A stretch of DNA of 64,000 nt from Tetradesmus obliquus (Eukaryota > Chlorophyta > Chlorophyceae > Sphaeropleales > Scenedesmaceae): NCBI GenBank assembly GCA_030272155.1, contig CP126191.1:3618501-3682500 (forward strand), in the 5' to 3' direction. The notes beneath the pieces are model-generated. The model saw nothing but the letters and a program-made list of their open reading frames with translations, did not search any database and was not told the origin of the DNA. Each line of letters opens with the position of its first letter. The first letter of the stretch is position 1. A program made the translations under genes and the position numbers. This document shows positions 23,535 through 41,391 of this stretch, in pieces.

Positions 23535-26500
23535 CACAAGAAAGACATGCGTGACACAGGGTAGTGGAAAAACAACAACGCAAACATAGCGACTTGGATG
23601 GCCAGCAGCTAGCACCGGCAACGGTGGCAGCATCACCAACAGCAAGCAGTGTTACGATCAGCAGGCTGCCAGAAACGAGGATTTCCACACCACCAAGCAG
23701 CACCTTCTCCAAAGGCACGCCTGCTACGCACCTGTGTGGGTACCCCTTGTTGAACACAACCCCCAGGATGATGAACTGCGCCAAGTTGATGAGGTAGATC
23801 ACCGTCGTCTCCGGCGCCTTGTAGGTGCGCAGGTCTGGCGTGCCAATGGTGGACTTGTACCAAGGAATGCGGCGCATGGCGCGCAGTGCAATCAACTGCA
23901 GGTATACAAGCGCAAACACCTTCCGTGAGCAGCCCAGACATGCACGATAACAGGAGCACATAGAAAAGGCAAGCACATTTGTGTCAAACGCAGACTGACT
24001 TGCAGTAAACAAGCAAACCTGCCAAAGCAGCGATGCACATCAACAATGGTGGGCAACGGGGTCCGCATATTGCTGGAACGCCAGCGCCTTTCAGTGGTAC
24101 GGTTCAAGACATTTAAGATTTCGCCTGGTCAACACAGAATACTCCACCCTCGCGTGTCGTAACGCGTTGATTCTACACAGTGCATCATGTTCACGCCAGC
24201 TTAGGTCCTCTGCTTACATGTATAATGCAACCTCATGTAATGTTTATGTCTACAGCCGCCCCACCTGGAACACGATGACCACTGCAATTTGCAGCAGCAG
24301 CGACAGTATCAGCGGCAACGACAGCACCCGGCCAACCGGCTTGGCGCGGGCCAGCTCCTTGCGGGGCTTGGTGTAGCCCATGAGTGCTGCCAGGATGGTG
24401 ATGTAGAACAGGTCCTGCAAGCACCAGCAGCAGCATGCACACGAAACACATTTGGTTTCAGCCTGCTGGCCTGCCACAGCATGCCGCTGCTGCAGCTGCC
24501 AGTAAGCTTCGAAGCAATGCAACCAGAAGCGGATGCTGTGCAGGGTTGCGCCAACTGCAATGCGTGACACTGCACCACGCCTCACACTGCCCCTCCTCTG
24601 CTCCCACACACCTGTATGAGGTACTGGTAGTTGCCCATCTGCAGGCCGTGCGTGTACATGAGGTTGGTGGCGAACGCCTGCGCCATGGCGTAGCCCACAA
24701 TGAACTGGAAGATCTGGTACGTGGCCAGCAGCGCGCAGCGGCCCTCAGCCACCACCGAGATCATGCTGGTGATGCTCTGCTGCCGGCTGGTCATGGGCGC
24801 AGCCACGCTTGCCTCCGCCTCACACAGCGACACGCCTGCAGGGATAGACGCAGCAGCAGAGGTGTTACTTGACCCCACAGCGCTGGAAAGCGCCCAAACA
24901 GCTGCCCGGCATAATGCGCTTTGATGGCAGCAAACCATCCGCACCCACCAATGCGGCAAAGACAAGCAACAATCTCGCCCCTCCATCAACCACACCTTCA
25001 ATCAACAACTCACCGACATGCGCAGCTTTCAGCGCGCCGCAGTCGTTCGCGCCGTCGCCGCAGAAGCCCACGTGCAGGCCCAGCTTGGGGCAGCCTGGCG
25101 CCGCAGCCGTCTGCAGGCCGCTGCCCAGCAGCTCCATGAGGTCGCGCTTGTTGTCGGGGCTCATGCGCGCAAACACGGTGCCGCGGCGCAGCATGGGCTG
25201 CAGCAGCTCCGCGTCGAACGGCGGCGCCAGCAGCGCGTCAAAGCCCTTGCCAGTCACGGCGCACTCCAGCTCGCCCATCATGACCTGGCCAGAGAATGAC
25301 AGCAGCAGGATTCTGTGAGCAGTTGTGTAGACTGGCAGATGTGCCCCAAGGCTAGAGCACCCGCAGCTAGCCTATTTGCAGGAATACCGCATGCTGTAAC
25401 CACAGCCTGTGCTAGCCAGTTGCGTCGCGGGACAACTCGCATTACCCAGCCAGAGCATACTGCAGCACTTTGAGAAGGTCAGTCAGGCACCTGGCCGTAC
25501 CTGTGGCAGCACTGCTGTGCGGGTCACGCTGGCGTTCACGCTGCCGTCCGGGTACAGCACGCTCAGCGACACTGGGCATGCATCCACAGGCTGCCCGGGT
25601 GGTGCCGCATCCATCAGCAGCACTGGCCGGCCCTCAGGCAGGATGTTGCACTGATGCGCTACTGACACTGCAGTGCGCACATGGTCGCCTGTCACCATGG
25701 CGGTGCGGATCTGCAGGGATAGCCAAACAGCAGCAGCAGCAGCGGTGGCAGCACATCAGCTGGAGTCAGCTCATGCTGCCAGGAAATGCGGTGCATGAAT
25801 GCTCCAGCTACACCTGAGCAGCAGCAGATCAGTGCAGCGACTGCTCTGGCCCAAGCAGCTGCAGCTCAAGGACTACGCAGCGTCAACTGCACCATCACAC
25901 CAACTGTCAGCGAACCCACCTGCGCTTTCTGCAGCGCCTGTATCGCGCCAGCAGTGTCCGGCCTTAGCGGGTTAGCCAGCACAGCCAGGCCCGTGAGCTC
26001 CAGCTGCACCGCCGCCTCCAGCTGCTGCTGGCTGTACGAAGACAGCGCGCCGTCTGGCAAGCTGCCAGGCACCACCACACCCCTGGCTAGGGCCAGCACG
26101 CGCAGCCCCTCCCTGGTGTACTCTGCCAGCAGCCGGTCAAAGTCTGGCGGCAGCGATGAGGCTGCAACAAGCGACTTGATCATCTCCGGGCTGCCCTTTG
26201 CATACAGCACATGCGTGGCGCCAGGCACGGCAGCAGCGAGCGACTGCGCTGCAGGCGCAGGCGCAGCCAGCGACACCAGCGGCCCTGACATGTGGCTGTC
26301 CAGCAGGTTGGCAGTTGCTGCTGCTGCTGCTGCTGGGCTGCCGGATCCACCTGTTGGTCCTGCAGCCGCGCCTGTGCCTGCCACTCCAAGCTGCACGACG
26401 ACCAGGTTGCGCTGCAGCTGGCTGCTGAACTCAAAGCGCCGCACCACAGCCACTGCTGCAGCAGGCCGTCCTGGCGGGTGCACAACTGCCAGCTGCTGCG

Positions 26501-29500
26501 GTGCATGGGCTGTCGCAGCAGCTGCAGGTGAGTACTGGCCGTCCTCTTTGTCTACTAGGCTCCAGCCACTAGCAGCAAAGAGCTTCTGGTCCAGTGGATC
26601 TCCAACCAGTGTGTCCCCCAGCAGTGCCAGCCCATGGCAGCTTGCAAGCAGCTGCGGCACGTCTGGCGGCAGCAGCTGCATGTCTGTGCTGGGCGGCTCA
26701 AAGCGGCCGTTGTTGACTGGCACAATGCTCTGCAGCTCCAGGCCCTGCACTGTCAGGGTGCCTGCAGGTGGCACAATCAGGCAGTCGCAAGTGTTAAGAC
26801 ACACCAGCTTAGCAACAAGGTGAACACAAGCAGAAACCAGCAGGCCACAGCGGTCCTGCAACAAGAGAAGGCAACATGTCGCAGTAGCTGCAGCACTCTT
26901 CACCAATCACAGCTAAAGAGCTCAGACTGCCGCAAAGAGCACAAAAGCACGCTACCACTCACCAGTCTTGTCGAAGCAGACCACATCCAGCTGCCCTGCC
27001 AGGGTGATGGTGTGCGGCCCCGTGACATAGATGCCGATCTTCCGCAGGCGGCCGATACTGAACACCGTGGCGATTGTCAGGCACGCTGGCAGCGCTGGCG
27101 GCACTGCAATGGTGATCATGTCGAAGAAGCGCACCACGATGCGTGTGGGCTCCGCGCCAATGCTCGCCAGCACGACAGCAGCCCAGATGAAGATGCCGAT
27201 GCACGCCACCTGCGGCATCACACAGCTCATGTCAGCGCACACCACATGACAGCAAGCACGCAGCGCGAGTCACAGTTGCAGCAGCAACCCACAGCCAAAC
27301 CACAAGTGCGTGCACGATGGTCATCAACTGCGACTGTGCAGCCTGTCCTGCAAGCCGCTGCTGTGGCAGCTGGCGCAGCACTCACCAGCATGACGCCAAT
27401 GAACTTGAGGCTGTCGCTGATGAAGCTCTCGCTGCCGTCCCTTGGGTACAGGATGGACCTGCAAGCCATGCACCAGCAGCACGACTGAGCAACCAGCGCA
27501 ACACCAGAGCTCGGCGTCACAGCCCCAGCACTAAGTGCACCAACGCAGGTGGTACGTGAAACACCATGTGGCATGTCATATTGCGCAGCTTCCTCGCTGC
27601 TGTGACCTGCGTCCTTATCCAAACACCCCCAATGCCAGCCAGCACACCTCAGCAGCTGCCCCTTGGCGCTGTAGAAGCGTGTACGTGCCACCATGGCCAG
27701 AGCACAGCCGCCTGTAGAGGCAGACGGGCTGAGGCCCAAGCCGCTGTAGCTGGTGCCCGGTGCACGTGCCTGCGCCACCTGCGTCCCTCCGTACAGCGTG
27801 CAGCTGGAGTGCTTGTCGGGGCAGTAGCCTGAGCCCTCCACCGAGGGGTTGTAGGGCACCTTGCGCACAGGGACAGACTCGCCTGCAGGCAGTAGAGCAT
27901 AGCTAGTTAGCAAGTGAAAGGCGCGCCACTGCCAGCGGACTGGCTCATCCATGTGACTGCAAGCTGCACACTCAGCGTGTACATGCCGCACCAATGGCAA
28001 GCTGCGCAGAATCCGCTGTGCGCTCACTGCGGCAGCCGTTGCCAGCAACTATTTTGCTACCAAGCACTGCTGTACAGCAAGCACCAGCTGCCACCCACCT
28101 GTGAGCATGTTCTCGTCGACGATGCACTCGCCGTTCAGCAGCACGCAGTCTGCTGGCAGAGTCCCAGGCACCACAGCAATGATGTCGCCAGGCACCAGCG
28201 TCTGCGATGGCATCAGCTTGAAGGAGCCGCCACGCAACACCTCAACCTGCGGCACAAAGAGACATCCACCGTTTGATGAGTCTGCAAAACGGGTGCAGTC
28301 CACAAATTTTGTGCGTATGCAAACCTGCCTGCAGAACATAGAGCCACAGCAGCAGCAACAGCCAACCACGCAAGGGAGATACAGTACCAGCAACAGTGCA
28401 CCAGCGGCACGCCATGCAGCTGCACACCCACCATGCAGGAGAAGTGTGCGATGTCTGCCAGGCGCTTCATGTTCTGGTGCGTCTCCACCGCGCTGGTGAT
28501 GATGGAGAACCAGGTGATGACCAGGATGCACACCGCATATGTGTAGTACTGGTCGCCAGCCACCCAGATGATGATGGAGAAGTACTGAAACACATAGAAG
28601 GGGTGCCACATCTCGTCAGCAATCAGCGCTGCCACGCTCTTGACAGGGATGGCCATCTCGTTGCTGCCGTAGTGCTGCTGCCTGTCGCCCAGCTGCCAAT
28701 CATGCTCCTCCAGTACCCTGCCACAAGCAGCGAGAGCAGCGGCAGAAGCGACAGAAGCAGCAGCATGGGGGCCACTGCAGCTGACAGCATATGCTTGCGC
28801 CCCTTTGAGCAGTGTATCCATGTGCCAGGTCATGCTACTGCGATAGCATGCCATAGTCACATGCTGCAAAAAAAGCATGCTGGAAAAATGCTGCTGCAAG
28901 AGCGTGCCTGACACACAAACCTGGCCTGCTCTATTGGTGCAGCAATTGCTGATGATGTGGGGTTTGACGGGTTTAGCCAGTTCAAGACGTGGTGTTGCCA
29001 ACACCCAGCTGCTGCTTGCGCACCTGGGGTCCTTGGACACTGCCATGCGGGTGGCGCTGGCTTGCAGCTGCGTGTTGAACGCTTTGGGCACATCCGGCAC
29101 AGGCAGGAACTTGTCTGCTGACTCAACATAGAAGTACCTGCCACAGCGGTACTCCAGCAGCCGCTGCTGCAGTGGGAAGCCCTGCAAAGACAAGCAAGCA
29201 AGCAAGCAGCCACCTTAAATGGATGCTGCTGTGCTTATGCGGTGGCTGCTCACACACCAGCCGTACCTATTCGCTGCTAGCAGCACATGCTGGTTGCTGT
29301 CTGCTGTTGCCGGCATGCACCTGTCGCGCTGTCCGCAAGAGGCTAGTTGTGAGTCATCACATTGAACTGCGTGTTGCTTGTTCCCTGCCTGCCCGCCAGC
29401 CAGCTGGTACTGCCCCTGCTGCTGTTTGCAGATGGCTGTTGCCCATCCTCCTGCTGCTGCTTTGCTGCTCCTGCTGCGGCTGCGCATCAGAATACAGTCA

Positions 29501-30497
29501 CACATCCACTGCTTGCAGCTGCTCACCGCCTCAACCAGCAGGTCTGGGTGCTGCTGTGGTGAAAGGTACGGGTGACTGGCCGCAGGTGATGGCTGCAGCA
29601 CCTCCACGTCGTGCAGGCTGACACGCCCATCCAGCAGCTGCAGGCAAAGAGGCAAACACAAGCCGTGGTGGGTGCTGCAAGTATATTTGGGCGCTCCCTG
29701 TAGAGCACCTAAGAGCGGCAGAATATACACGTATCAGCTGCAGATAATGCGAAAGGCACACTGCTACGACTGGTGCAACGGCTCAATCATGCCCGGCACT
29801 TCCTGCCTTAGCGCTGATCAGCACAGTGTCCATGTTCTATTGCTCAGCACGCCAGAGTGCAGGCTGGCCTGTGGTGCCGCAGCACAACTGCACTCACTGC
29901 AGTAGTACAGCAGCTGCTGTGGCCAACTCACCGTAACACGCACGAACTTGGCCTGCTTCAGAGGACACCGGCTGAGCCGCAGTGCTGTTCTGACCCGCAG
30001 TGACCACTTGGCCACTAGGAACAGCACCCCAAAAGTGCAGACCCCAAGCACCAGAAACAGCAGCTGCTTGTACCATGGTGACGTGAAGCCTTCAAAGGAC
30101 AGAATCTCCTGCACGTGCAGGCAGACAACAGCACCACAGCAACTGACAGGGGAAGGCTGATGTGGGAGTTGAACTGACAGCAAGCCAGCACTTCTCCCCC
30201 AGCCGTCTGCTGCTACGTGGGAGACGGCCTGTCTTTGTCCAACAATCTTTTAATGGCATAATATCAACTTCCAGGCGTGGACAGCATCCAGTAAGTCGAT
30301 ATACAAGTGCGTGGAGCCCTGCTGATGTCGCTGACTGCGGGTACCTTGTCCTCCCCGGCGAACACATCAACAGTGGGACGATGCAAGCGCTGGAGTCGCT
30401 GCTTATCTTGCTTAAGGCCTGTTAAAGGCTGCTCTACTTCAAAGTGCTGCACGTTCGGATGCAGTTCTTCATCGTGCAGCACAAAGTTGCTGCCCAT
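23086..30497 (-). CDS. P5B-type P-ATPase (ATP13A2/ATP13A3-like cation or polyamine transporter)
   Basis: Sixteen minus-strand exons: 30497-30345, 30108-29932, 29637-29527, 29181-29024, 28717-28432, 28246-28099, 27882-27648, 27458-27386, 27209-26963, 26761-25920, 25710-25501, 25284-25014, 24835-24612, 24414-24265, 23895-23732, 23497-23086; 1286 residues. An in-frame stop lies just upstream of ATG 30497. Order of signs: N-terminal hydrophobic hairpin ([20 protein letters not shown]), [10 protein letters not shown], actuator-domain VPGD and TGES (about 343), M4 motif PPALP (about 484) diagnostic of P5B, phosphorylation motif DKTGTLT (about 527), KGSPEM in the nucleotide domain, [21 protein letters not shown], then C-terminal membrane helices. 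P5B pumps act in late endosomes or vacuoles; animal members export polyamines to the cytosol. The DKT codons and GTLT are on different exons (phase-1 intron). Confidence 0.96.
23506..23532 (-). repeat. (CTG)9 tract before an acceptor, P5B intron 15
   Basis: Reads CAG on the plus strand, hence CTG in the transcript. It ends eight bases before the acceptor of the last exon. Confidence 0.9.
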
Positions 30498-33400
30498 CGC
30501 GTTCAATTATGTGAAAATACCATTTATCATGTACGTGAGAGCCTCTCAGTTGCACTGCACACACGATTTCATGTTGCGAGCAGGTGCTGCTGCCCCTGTG
30601 CCAATTGTCTGTTTGGCAGCTCCTGCCTCAGCAGCAGGTCAGCACGTCCAACAAACCCAAGCAGACTGAAACAATGACCATCGGCATCTGTGCATTCCAC
30701 TTTAGTCTTGTGAGTTGCTGAGTTGGGCTGAACCCAGCCTGAACCTGGGCTGAACCTGAAGTGACGTGACGCGACAGGACGTGAAGCTGCTTCGCTGTCA
30801 GAAGCAGTTGATCAGCATGCTATACTAGGATGAGCTTCCCACACCAGCACGCAAGGCATGCTAGTGTGGGTATCTGTATCAAGCAGTACAGCTGCAACGC
30901 TTGGCCAGGCTGTGTGGTCCAATAGTGCCCAGCAGTGAGCACTGGTGTCACCTGGCGAAAGTATGTGACACTGCTGCTTCTCCCAAGTGCAGGACGCCAG
31001 CCCACAGACATCACAATAAGCCGCATGTGTTTGGAAGTTGCTCTTCAGTACATGTATGGTAACCCTACTTTGAAGGGCTGCCAGCTTTGCTGCTTGTGCC
31101 TGCTTGCTGTCATTGTCACAATTGCTGCACGGCATGGCGCAGCAGCAGCTCACCTGCACCACTTCCTTACGCTTTTCCTCCACCCAGTGGACTCAGGGCA
31201 GCAGGCGTGCTGTGATACTAGCCGGCATGCTGCACCAGTGCATCTAGGCTACTGCCAGCAGTGCTGCAGCCTCGTGGCAGGCTCACCTGCTTCTTTTCGA
31301 TGTGTGGACCTGCATGGCAGCAGTTGCATGCCTGAGTTAGCTGCAGCACTGAAACCTGACCAGCAGTCATAAGCTGCATATGCGTCCCAACAGGTGCCAG
31401 CCCATGGATGTTGTCAACACCCAGAACCAGCATGCCTCAGCGCTGACTGTGTCAGGAGCCTGAGCCCAGTGAGCCCAGTGGGTCCTGATCCGGGGCATTG
31501 CTGCGGCTGGTATTATAATGCCATTCAGCTGCATGTCGACTTGAATAAAGTTTGCCTGCTGAGCAACAGGAGTATTTACTGGATCACACACGCCTTGCAA
31601 GCTGAGATGTGTGTGTTGACTCTGCCACTCGACACTGCCAGGTGCTAGTCGACAGTCAGCTGCCATGCTGCCCGCTGGCCGTGCACTCCTATGCTGAACT
31701 GGTCTCAGCATGTGCACCCTTACACTATACTCTTATACTAGATTGTTACAAGGCACGGGCTGGCCACATCCTAAGTGCTGACTCACCTGGTTCCAGAAGA
31801 AATGCTGTAGGCGCTCCACTGGGAGCAGTATGCAGTCCAGGACGTGGGGAGCATGGACCAGGGCTCCTGCAGCCGCCTGGACTAAGTGGATCGTGCAGCA
31901 TACTATTACTTCGGCTACATGACCAAGCCATGCCTTGACCGGCTAGCTGCAGGACCACATGGAGCGTTATGCACTGGCTGGGCTGCTGCTGGCATGCAGG
32001 TTCTGTTTTGTCCTTCTGACTATATAGCACTGAAACATTGGTAAATGTCCCATTAAACCGTTTTGGACCAAGTTAGGGGTGTTGGTGTGCTTGCGCGAAC
32101 ATGTGACGGCCGTGTACCACATGTCCGTTTCCAAGAAGTAAACCCTAGTCTACAGCACCGAGCCAAATACAGCCCGCTCTCGCTTTAACACTGTAATAAA
32201 TGTTATGATGGATTTGGGACGGCTGCGCTGCGTTCAGTCTACACGGGTCTCACCTGCAGCGACTACTGCTGCAGGGCTGAAGAACAGCGCGTGCGATGTG
32301 CAGATAGGTAAGGTGCCGGCGCTTGACAGGCAACAAATGTCCAAAACATCTTGCAAATAAGCCTACCTGGATGCTTTGTCTGGTGACTACCCGAGTGGCA
32401 GCCAGGTGTTGCGCATGCTGCAGCATGATGCTGGCAGCAACCATTGGGCACATGGACACGACTGCATTTCCTTTTGCATGCTCCAAACATTACAAAACTT
32501 GAACACAACACATGTCACATCCTGTCAACGCAACGCAGTTACCTGCATCTCGGACAACACCAGACAACCCTGACGTCAGTCACATGTAGAATCGTGGTCA
32601 CTGCAGCACCTGTAGATGTCATCACCAACACGCTGCACAACGTTGCACGACTTGCTGAATGATCGAGGCCAGAAGCTGCAGCCCACAAGTGTGCAGCACA
32701 AAAGAGTCAGCATGGTGCGCTGTATGCAACACAACAGCAGAAGGTTTCCTCAACAAGTACGGGTAAACAAAAGCTTGCTGAAGCAACCAAATCCACAACG
32801 CTGGTGGCTACTCGTCCCAACACACAAAACGTCTCCCCCCAACACGCACAACTCTGCGTGCCATACATCAGCCCAATGCTGACTCTAGCAGCCGTGTGCA
32901 CATCATCAAGCACACAGCTGAACCTGCAGGCCAATGGCAGCCACCTGCCATATGGTGACAACACCTCGAGGGTGATGTCGGCTGAAACAACCAACACGAC
33001 CATGCCTTTCTGGAAGTAATTAGAGGTAAAGAATGTGGGAATTCACACATGTACCTGTTGCCCCTAGTACTGCCCATACATAGAGCTTACACAGCAACAC
33101 AAACAAAAAGGCGGCCGCACGACTCTAACCGCAAATCCCACAGACAAAACGCTGCTGGCCGTGCAAGCTGCTACCCTGCTCGCAGTCCTTCAAAGGACAG
33201 CTGTTAGAAGCTCATACATGACACATGTTGCATTTCCACTCTAAGTTGGAGTCAGAATACAATCACAACTGCAAGTTGCAACGCTGCAGTTGTGTCAACA
33301 AGGGCCAGAAACTGCCAATGCAAAAATGGAAAACAGCCAGCAGCTGCAGCAGCTGCAGCAGCTTTGATTAGCTGTCAGCACCTACGCATGCACCTGTCGA

Positions 33401-33626
33401 CAGAGGTAGAATGGCCGGCTGCCAACAGTGCCTGTTACGCTTATTCTACATCAGCACACGGCACATGTGCAGGTGCATACGCACACATCAGCACACAGGC
33501 ACTGCTGACAGGTGCACAGCCACCACAGCTCAGTCTACAGCCTTTGCTAGTCCACTGGAGCCTGTAGCAGGCCATGTAGTGCAATTTGCCATTCCCCGTC
33601 ACCTGCCCCAGCACTCCTGCTTGCTG
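30498..33626. other. 3.1-kb stretch without an assigned gene
   Basis: It lies between the P5B start and the end of the R3HCC1-like gene, both minus. On the minus strand several short open stretches end at good donors. Examples are VVTRQSIQ before gtaggc near 32367, HVLDCILLPVERL before gtgagt near 31793, and VEEKRKEVVQ before gtgagc near 31153. I could not join them into one phased model or recognise a family. They may be exons of an unknown gene, a decayed gene, or chance. Confidence 0.25.
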
Positions 33627-35928
33627 TCAGTCATCGCCCCATGCTTCACTCAGCTGCCGCTGGCGCTGCTGCTTGTCCATCTTGTTGGCCTTGCGCAGAC
33701 TGGCCAGCTCACGCTCAGCTGCCTTGTCACGCACCTGGACAAGGGAAGGGAGCGCAGACAGGGACAGGATACACTTATGACGACGGTGTTTTGTTGCCGA
33801 CATAGCAACAAGCAGCAACATGTGCGGTTGTGTCATTTCATGAGCTGAAAGCTGACACATGCGCGGCTCAGCAACAATTACACACACACTTGCCTGCACC
33901 TGCAGACACATGTGACACCCAACCGCGCTGCAGCCAAGCCGTTGCATTGCTGTCCACCCACCTCTCTGTTGCCCAAGGCATTGCTGATCAGGCGCCGCGC
34001 CACTGCTGTCGTGGTCTTGGGCCGTGCAGAGCGGGGCGGCGTCAGCTCTGCAGCAGCACCATCACACGCACAGCAGCAGCACAAACATGTGTTGGAACAG
34101 TTGCAACCACACATCTACCAAGTGCAGCACTGCCATTGGCAGCAAGGGGTTCTGGCAGCTCGTCAACAACGACCGGCACCTCGTGCTGCTACAAACTCAG
34201 GCACCAAAGCCATGAGCAGGCGGGAAAACAAGCAAGCAGCTTGCCACAGCTGCCGCCCAACGCACTAGTAGACATACGCAGGCATCCAATGACTGCGCCT
34301 CACCTTCCGCAGCTATCTGCAGCGCTGCGCCGCTGGCCTTGTTGTAGGGCCGGACCTTGAACTCCTTCTGGCTGCTGTCCAGCAGCACCTGCGCTGCCTC
34401 AGCGCACGGAAACACTGCCAGCGCATGCTCGTCATCCACCCACTTCACATTCGCTGTGGTGCCGCCCCACATGAACTCCAGTAGGAACTCTTCGATGTGG
34501 CTGGTCTTCACGCTGCGGGTGAGGCCGAAGATCTCCAGAATGTGCGGCTGGTTGGCGACACCTAAAAATGGACAGCAAGGCAGGCAGCAGGTGGTCAGTG
34601 CAACGTAGCCAGGCATAGCCGAAGCTCCTGGCAGGAGCAAATCAGCAGCTAACACATACTGCGGTGTTTTCTCCTGTGTCCTGCATCACTGCTGGCTTTT
34701 GCAAAACATCCAAAAACACGGCAGATGGCATATCCTGTGCCGCTGCTGTTTACAGGTGGCTGAGCGGTTGGCTGCAATCTCAGATACAGAGTACTTCAAG
34801 ACATACGCTGACATGCGCACCTGCTAGGTCCCATCCCGAGTCAGAGTCAGCATCAGATGCTGCGCCACACTTTGACTCGCCCCTGCCACGCGGCTGTGAG
34901 CTGGCCCTGGCGCTGCCGCCGCTGCTTGACGGCCGCCACCAGTCAGCGCTGTCTGCTTTGCTTGCTGCTGACCGGCTGCCTGCAGTGGCGCTGCTTGTTG
35001 GCTGCTGCTGTTGCTGCTGCTGCTGCTTTTTTCGTTCAAAGCTGTTTGCTGTATGCAGCAAAGATAAGTCAGGCTCCCAGTCATCAGACTTGTCCCAATC
35101 TTCATCCTCCTCTGATTCTTGCGGCTGCTGCTGCTGCTGATGCTGCTCATTAGCCTGCTGCTCCACCGGGTCTCTGCTGCTGCCAGCAGCAGCCTCATCA
35201 TCCTCAGCTGCTACTGACTGCTGCGGGCTGCTGCTTTCTGGGCCTGCTGGTGAGATGTCTTCAGCAGTGTCTGTGCCTTCGCTGCTGCTACCAGGTAGCT
35301 GATGCCGCAGCATCTCCAGCTGATGCTGGTGATGCTGCTGCTGTGGTTGCTGCTCTGACTGCTGCTGCAATGGGTCTTGACAGTCTTGCTGATGGCTGGG
35401 GTGCTGCTGCTGCTGATGATGCTCTGGCTGCTGCTGTGGTGACTGCTGAACTGCATCTGTGCCGCTGGCAGACCCTGCAGCAGAGAGGTTGAGAAGCAGG
35501 CTTCAGCCGTGTTTTCCAACCCATAGTATGCTGTGCTTGAAACGTGGAGTCATCACATCCAAACTATCATTTCAAGCCAACATAGGCTGCACCATGCCGC
35601 ACCTGGGCAGCCTGCTGTCAGCTCCTTCATGCGGATTGCATATGCTTGTTGCAGCAGCCCGCCAGCTTCATCCATGCGCCCCTGGATGCAGGCAGACACG
35701 AAAATTGTCAAGTAATGTTTTGTTTTACATGATTCTGCATCCAAGGTCGTGAGGCGGTCTCAGTTCAAGCTGTGCACCCATTGCAATCACTTGACAGCTG
35801 AGAAAGGAGTGCTGAGAACTCACAGCGGCAATGTGTAAGCCAGCCAGCTCTGTCAGCAGTCCGGCCAGCTCTGGTCCTTCAACACATGTATCTATTTGTG
35901 ACCGCAGCAGCTGCTCCCGTCCATCCAT
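33627..35928 (-). CDS. TPR plus R3HCC1-like RRM-type protein
   Basis: Six minus-strand exons: 35928-35824, 35681-35603, 35474-34821, 34561-34304, 34047-33962, 33734-33627; 429 residues. The first 60 residues form a TPR-like helical pair (LLTELAGLHIAAGRMDEAGG then LLQQAYAIR). A long low-complexity Gln/Ser/acidic region follows (about 62-278; poly-Q runs, EESEEDEDWDK-type patches). Residues about 283-365 match the C-terminal RRM-like part of R3HCC1/R3HCC1L and plant relatives: HILEIFGLTRSVKT, VKWVDDEHALAVF, FKVRPY. The tail has RPKTTTAVARRLISNALG, another family mark, and a basic coiled C-terminus. No R3H domain is seen. Function is likely RNA-related and undefined. The start at 35928 is the first ATG in frame. 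Confidence 0.85.
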
Positions 35929-36396
35929 GGGCGCGAGAGAGACAGGCACGGCAACGCAGCTTGCAGTCACTTCATCGTTCCCTGAGCTGTCGCTGATTCA
36001 ATTAAACGCCTTTCCAATGAAACAACAAACGGATGCTGACAACATGTCATTAATTGCATTTGGCCGAAGAGCAGCAGAACAGTCGTTATTCTTCTCGGAC
36101 CCATGGTACGGTTGTATGAACCACCCCTAGTAGTGCTGGCCATGAAGATCTGGTGTGAAGGGTCCGTATGTAAGCTCGTGTAGGTCCTGAACGAGCCCCC
36201 CCTTACTAACATACTCGGATCGCCTCCAGCGTGGACATGCAGGGTCGCTCAGTCCTTCAGCCTCTCGGTCGCTTAGGTTTCCTACATTGACATTGTTGGT
36301 ACTTTTACTGCTAGCGCGAAACCACCTCCGCTCCCGGGCAGCTAAGCTGCACCAGTAGCAGAAGCAGCAGCAGTAGCAGTAGCAGGACCTGCCACC
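35929..36396. promoter_or_regulatory. Divergent promoter, R3HCC1-like / CHI-like genes
   Basis: There are 468 bases between outward-facing starts. The plus-side gene start sits in a full Kozak context (gccaccatgg, 36391-36400) preceded by CAG repeats in the leader. No TATA box was recognised. Confidence 0.5.
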
Positions 36397-41391
<4,995 letters not shown>

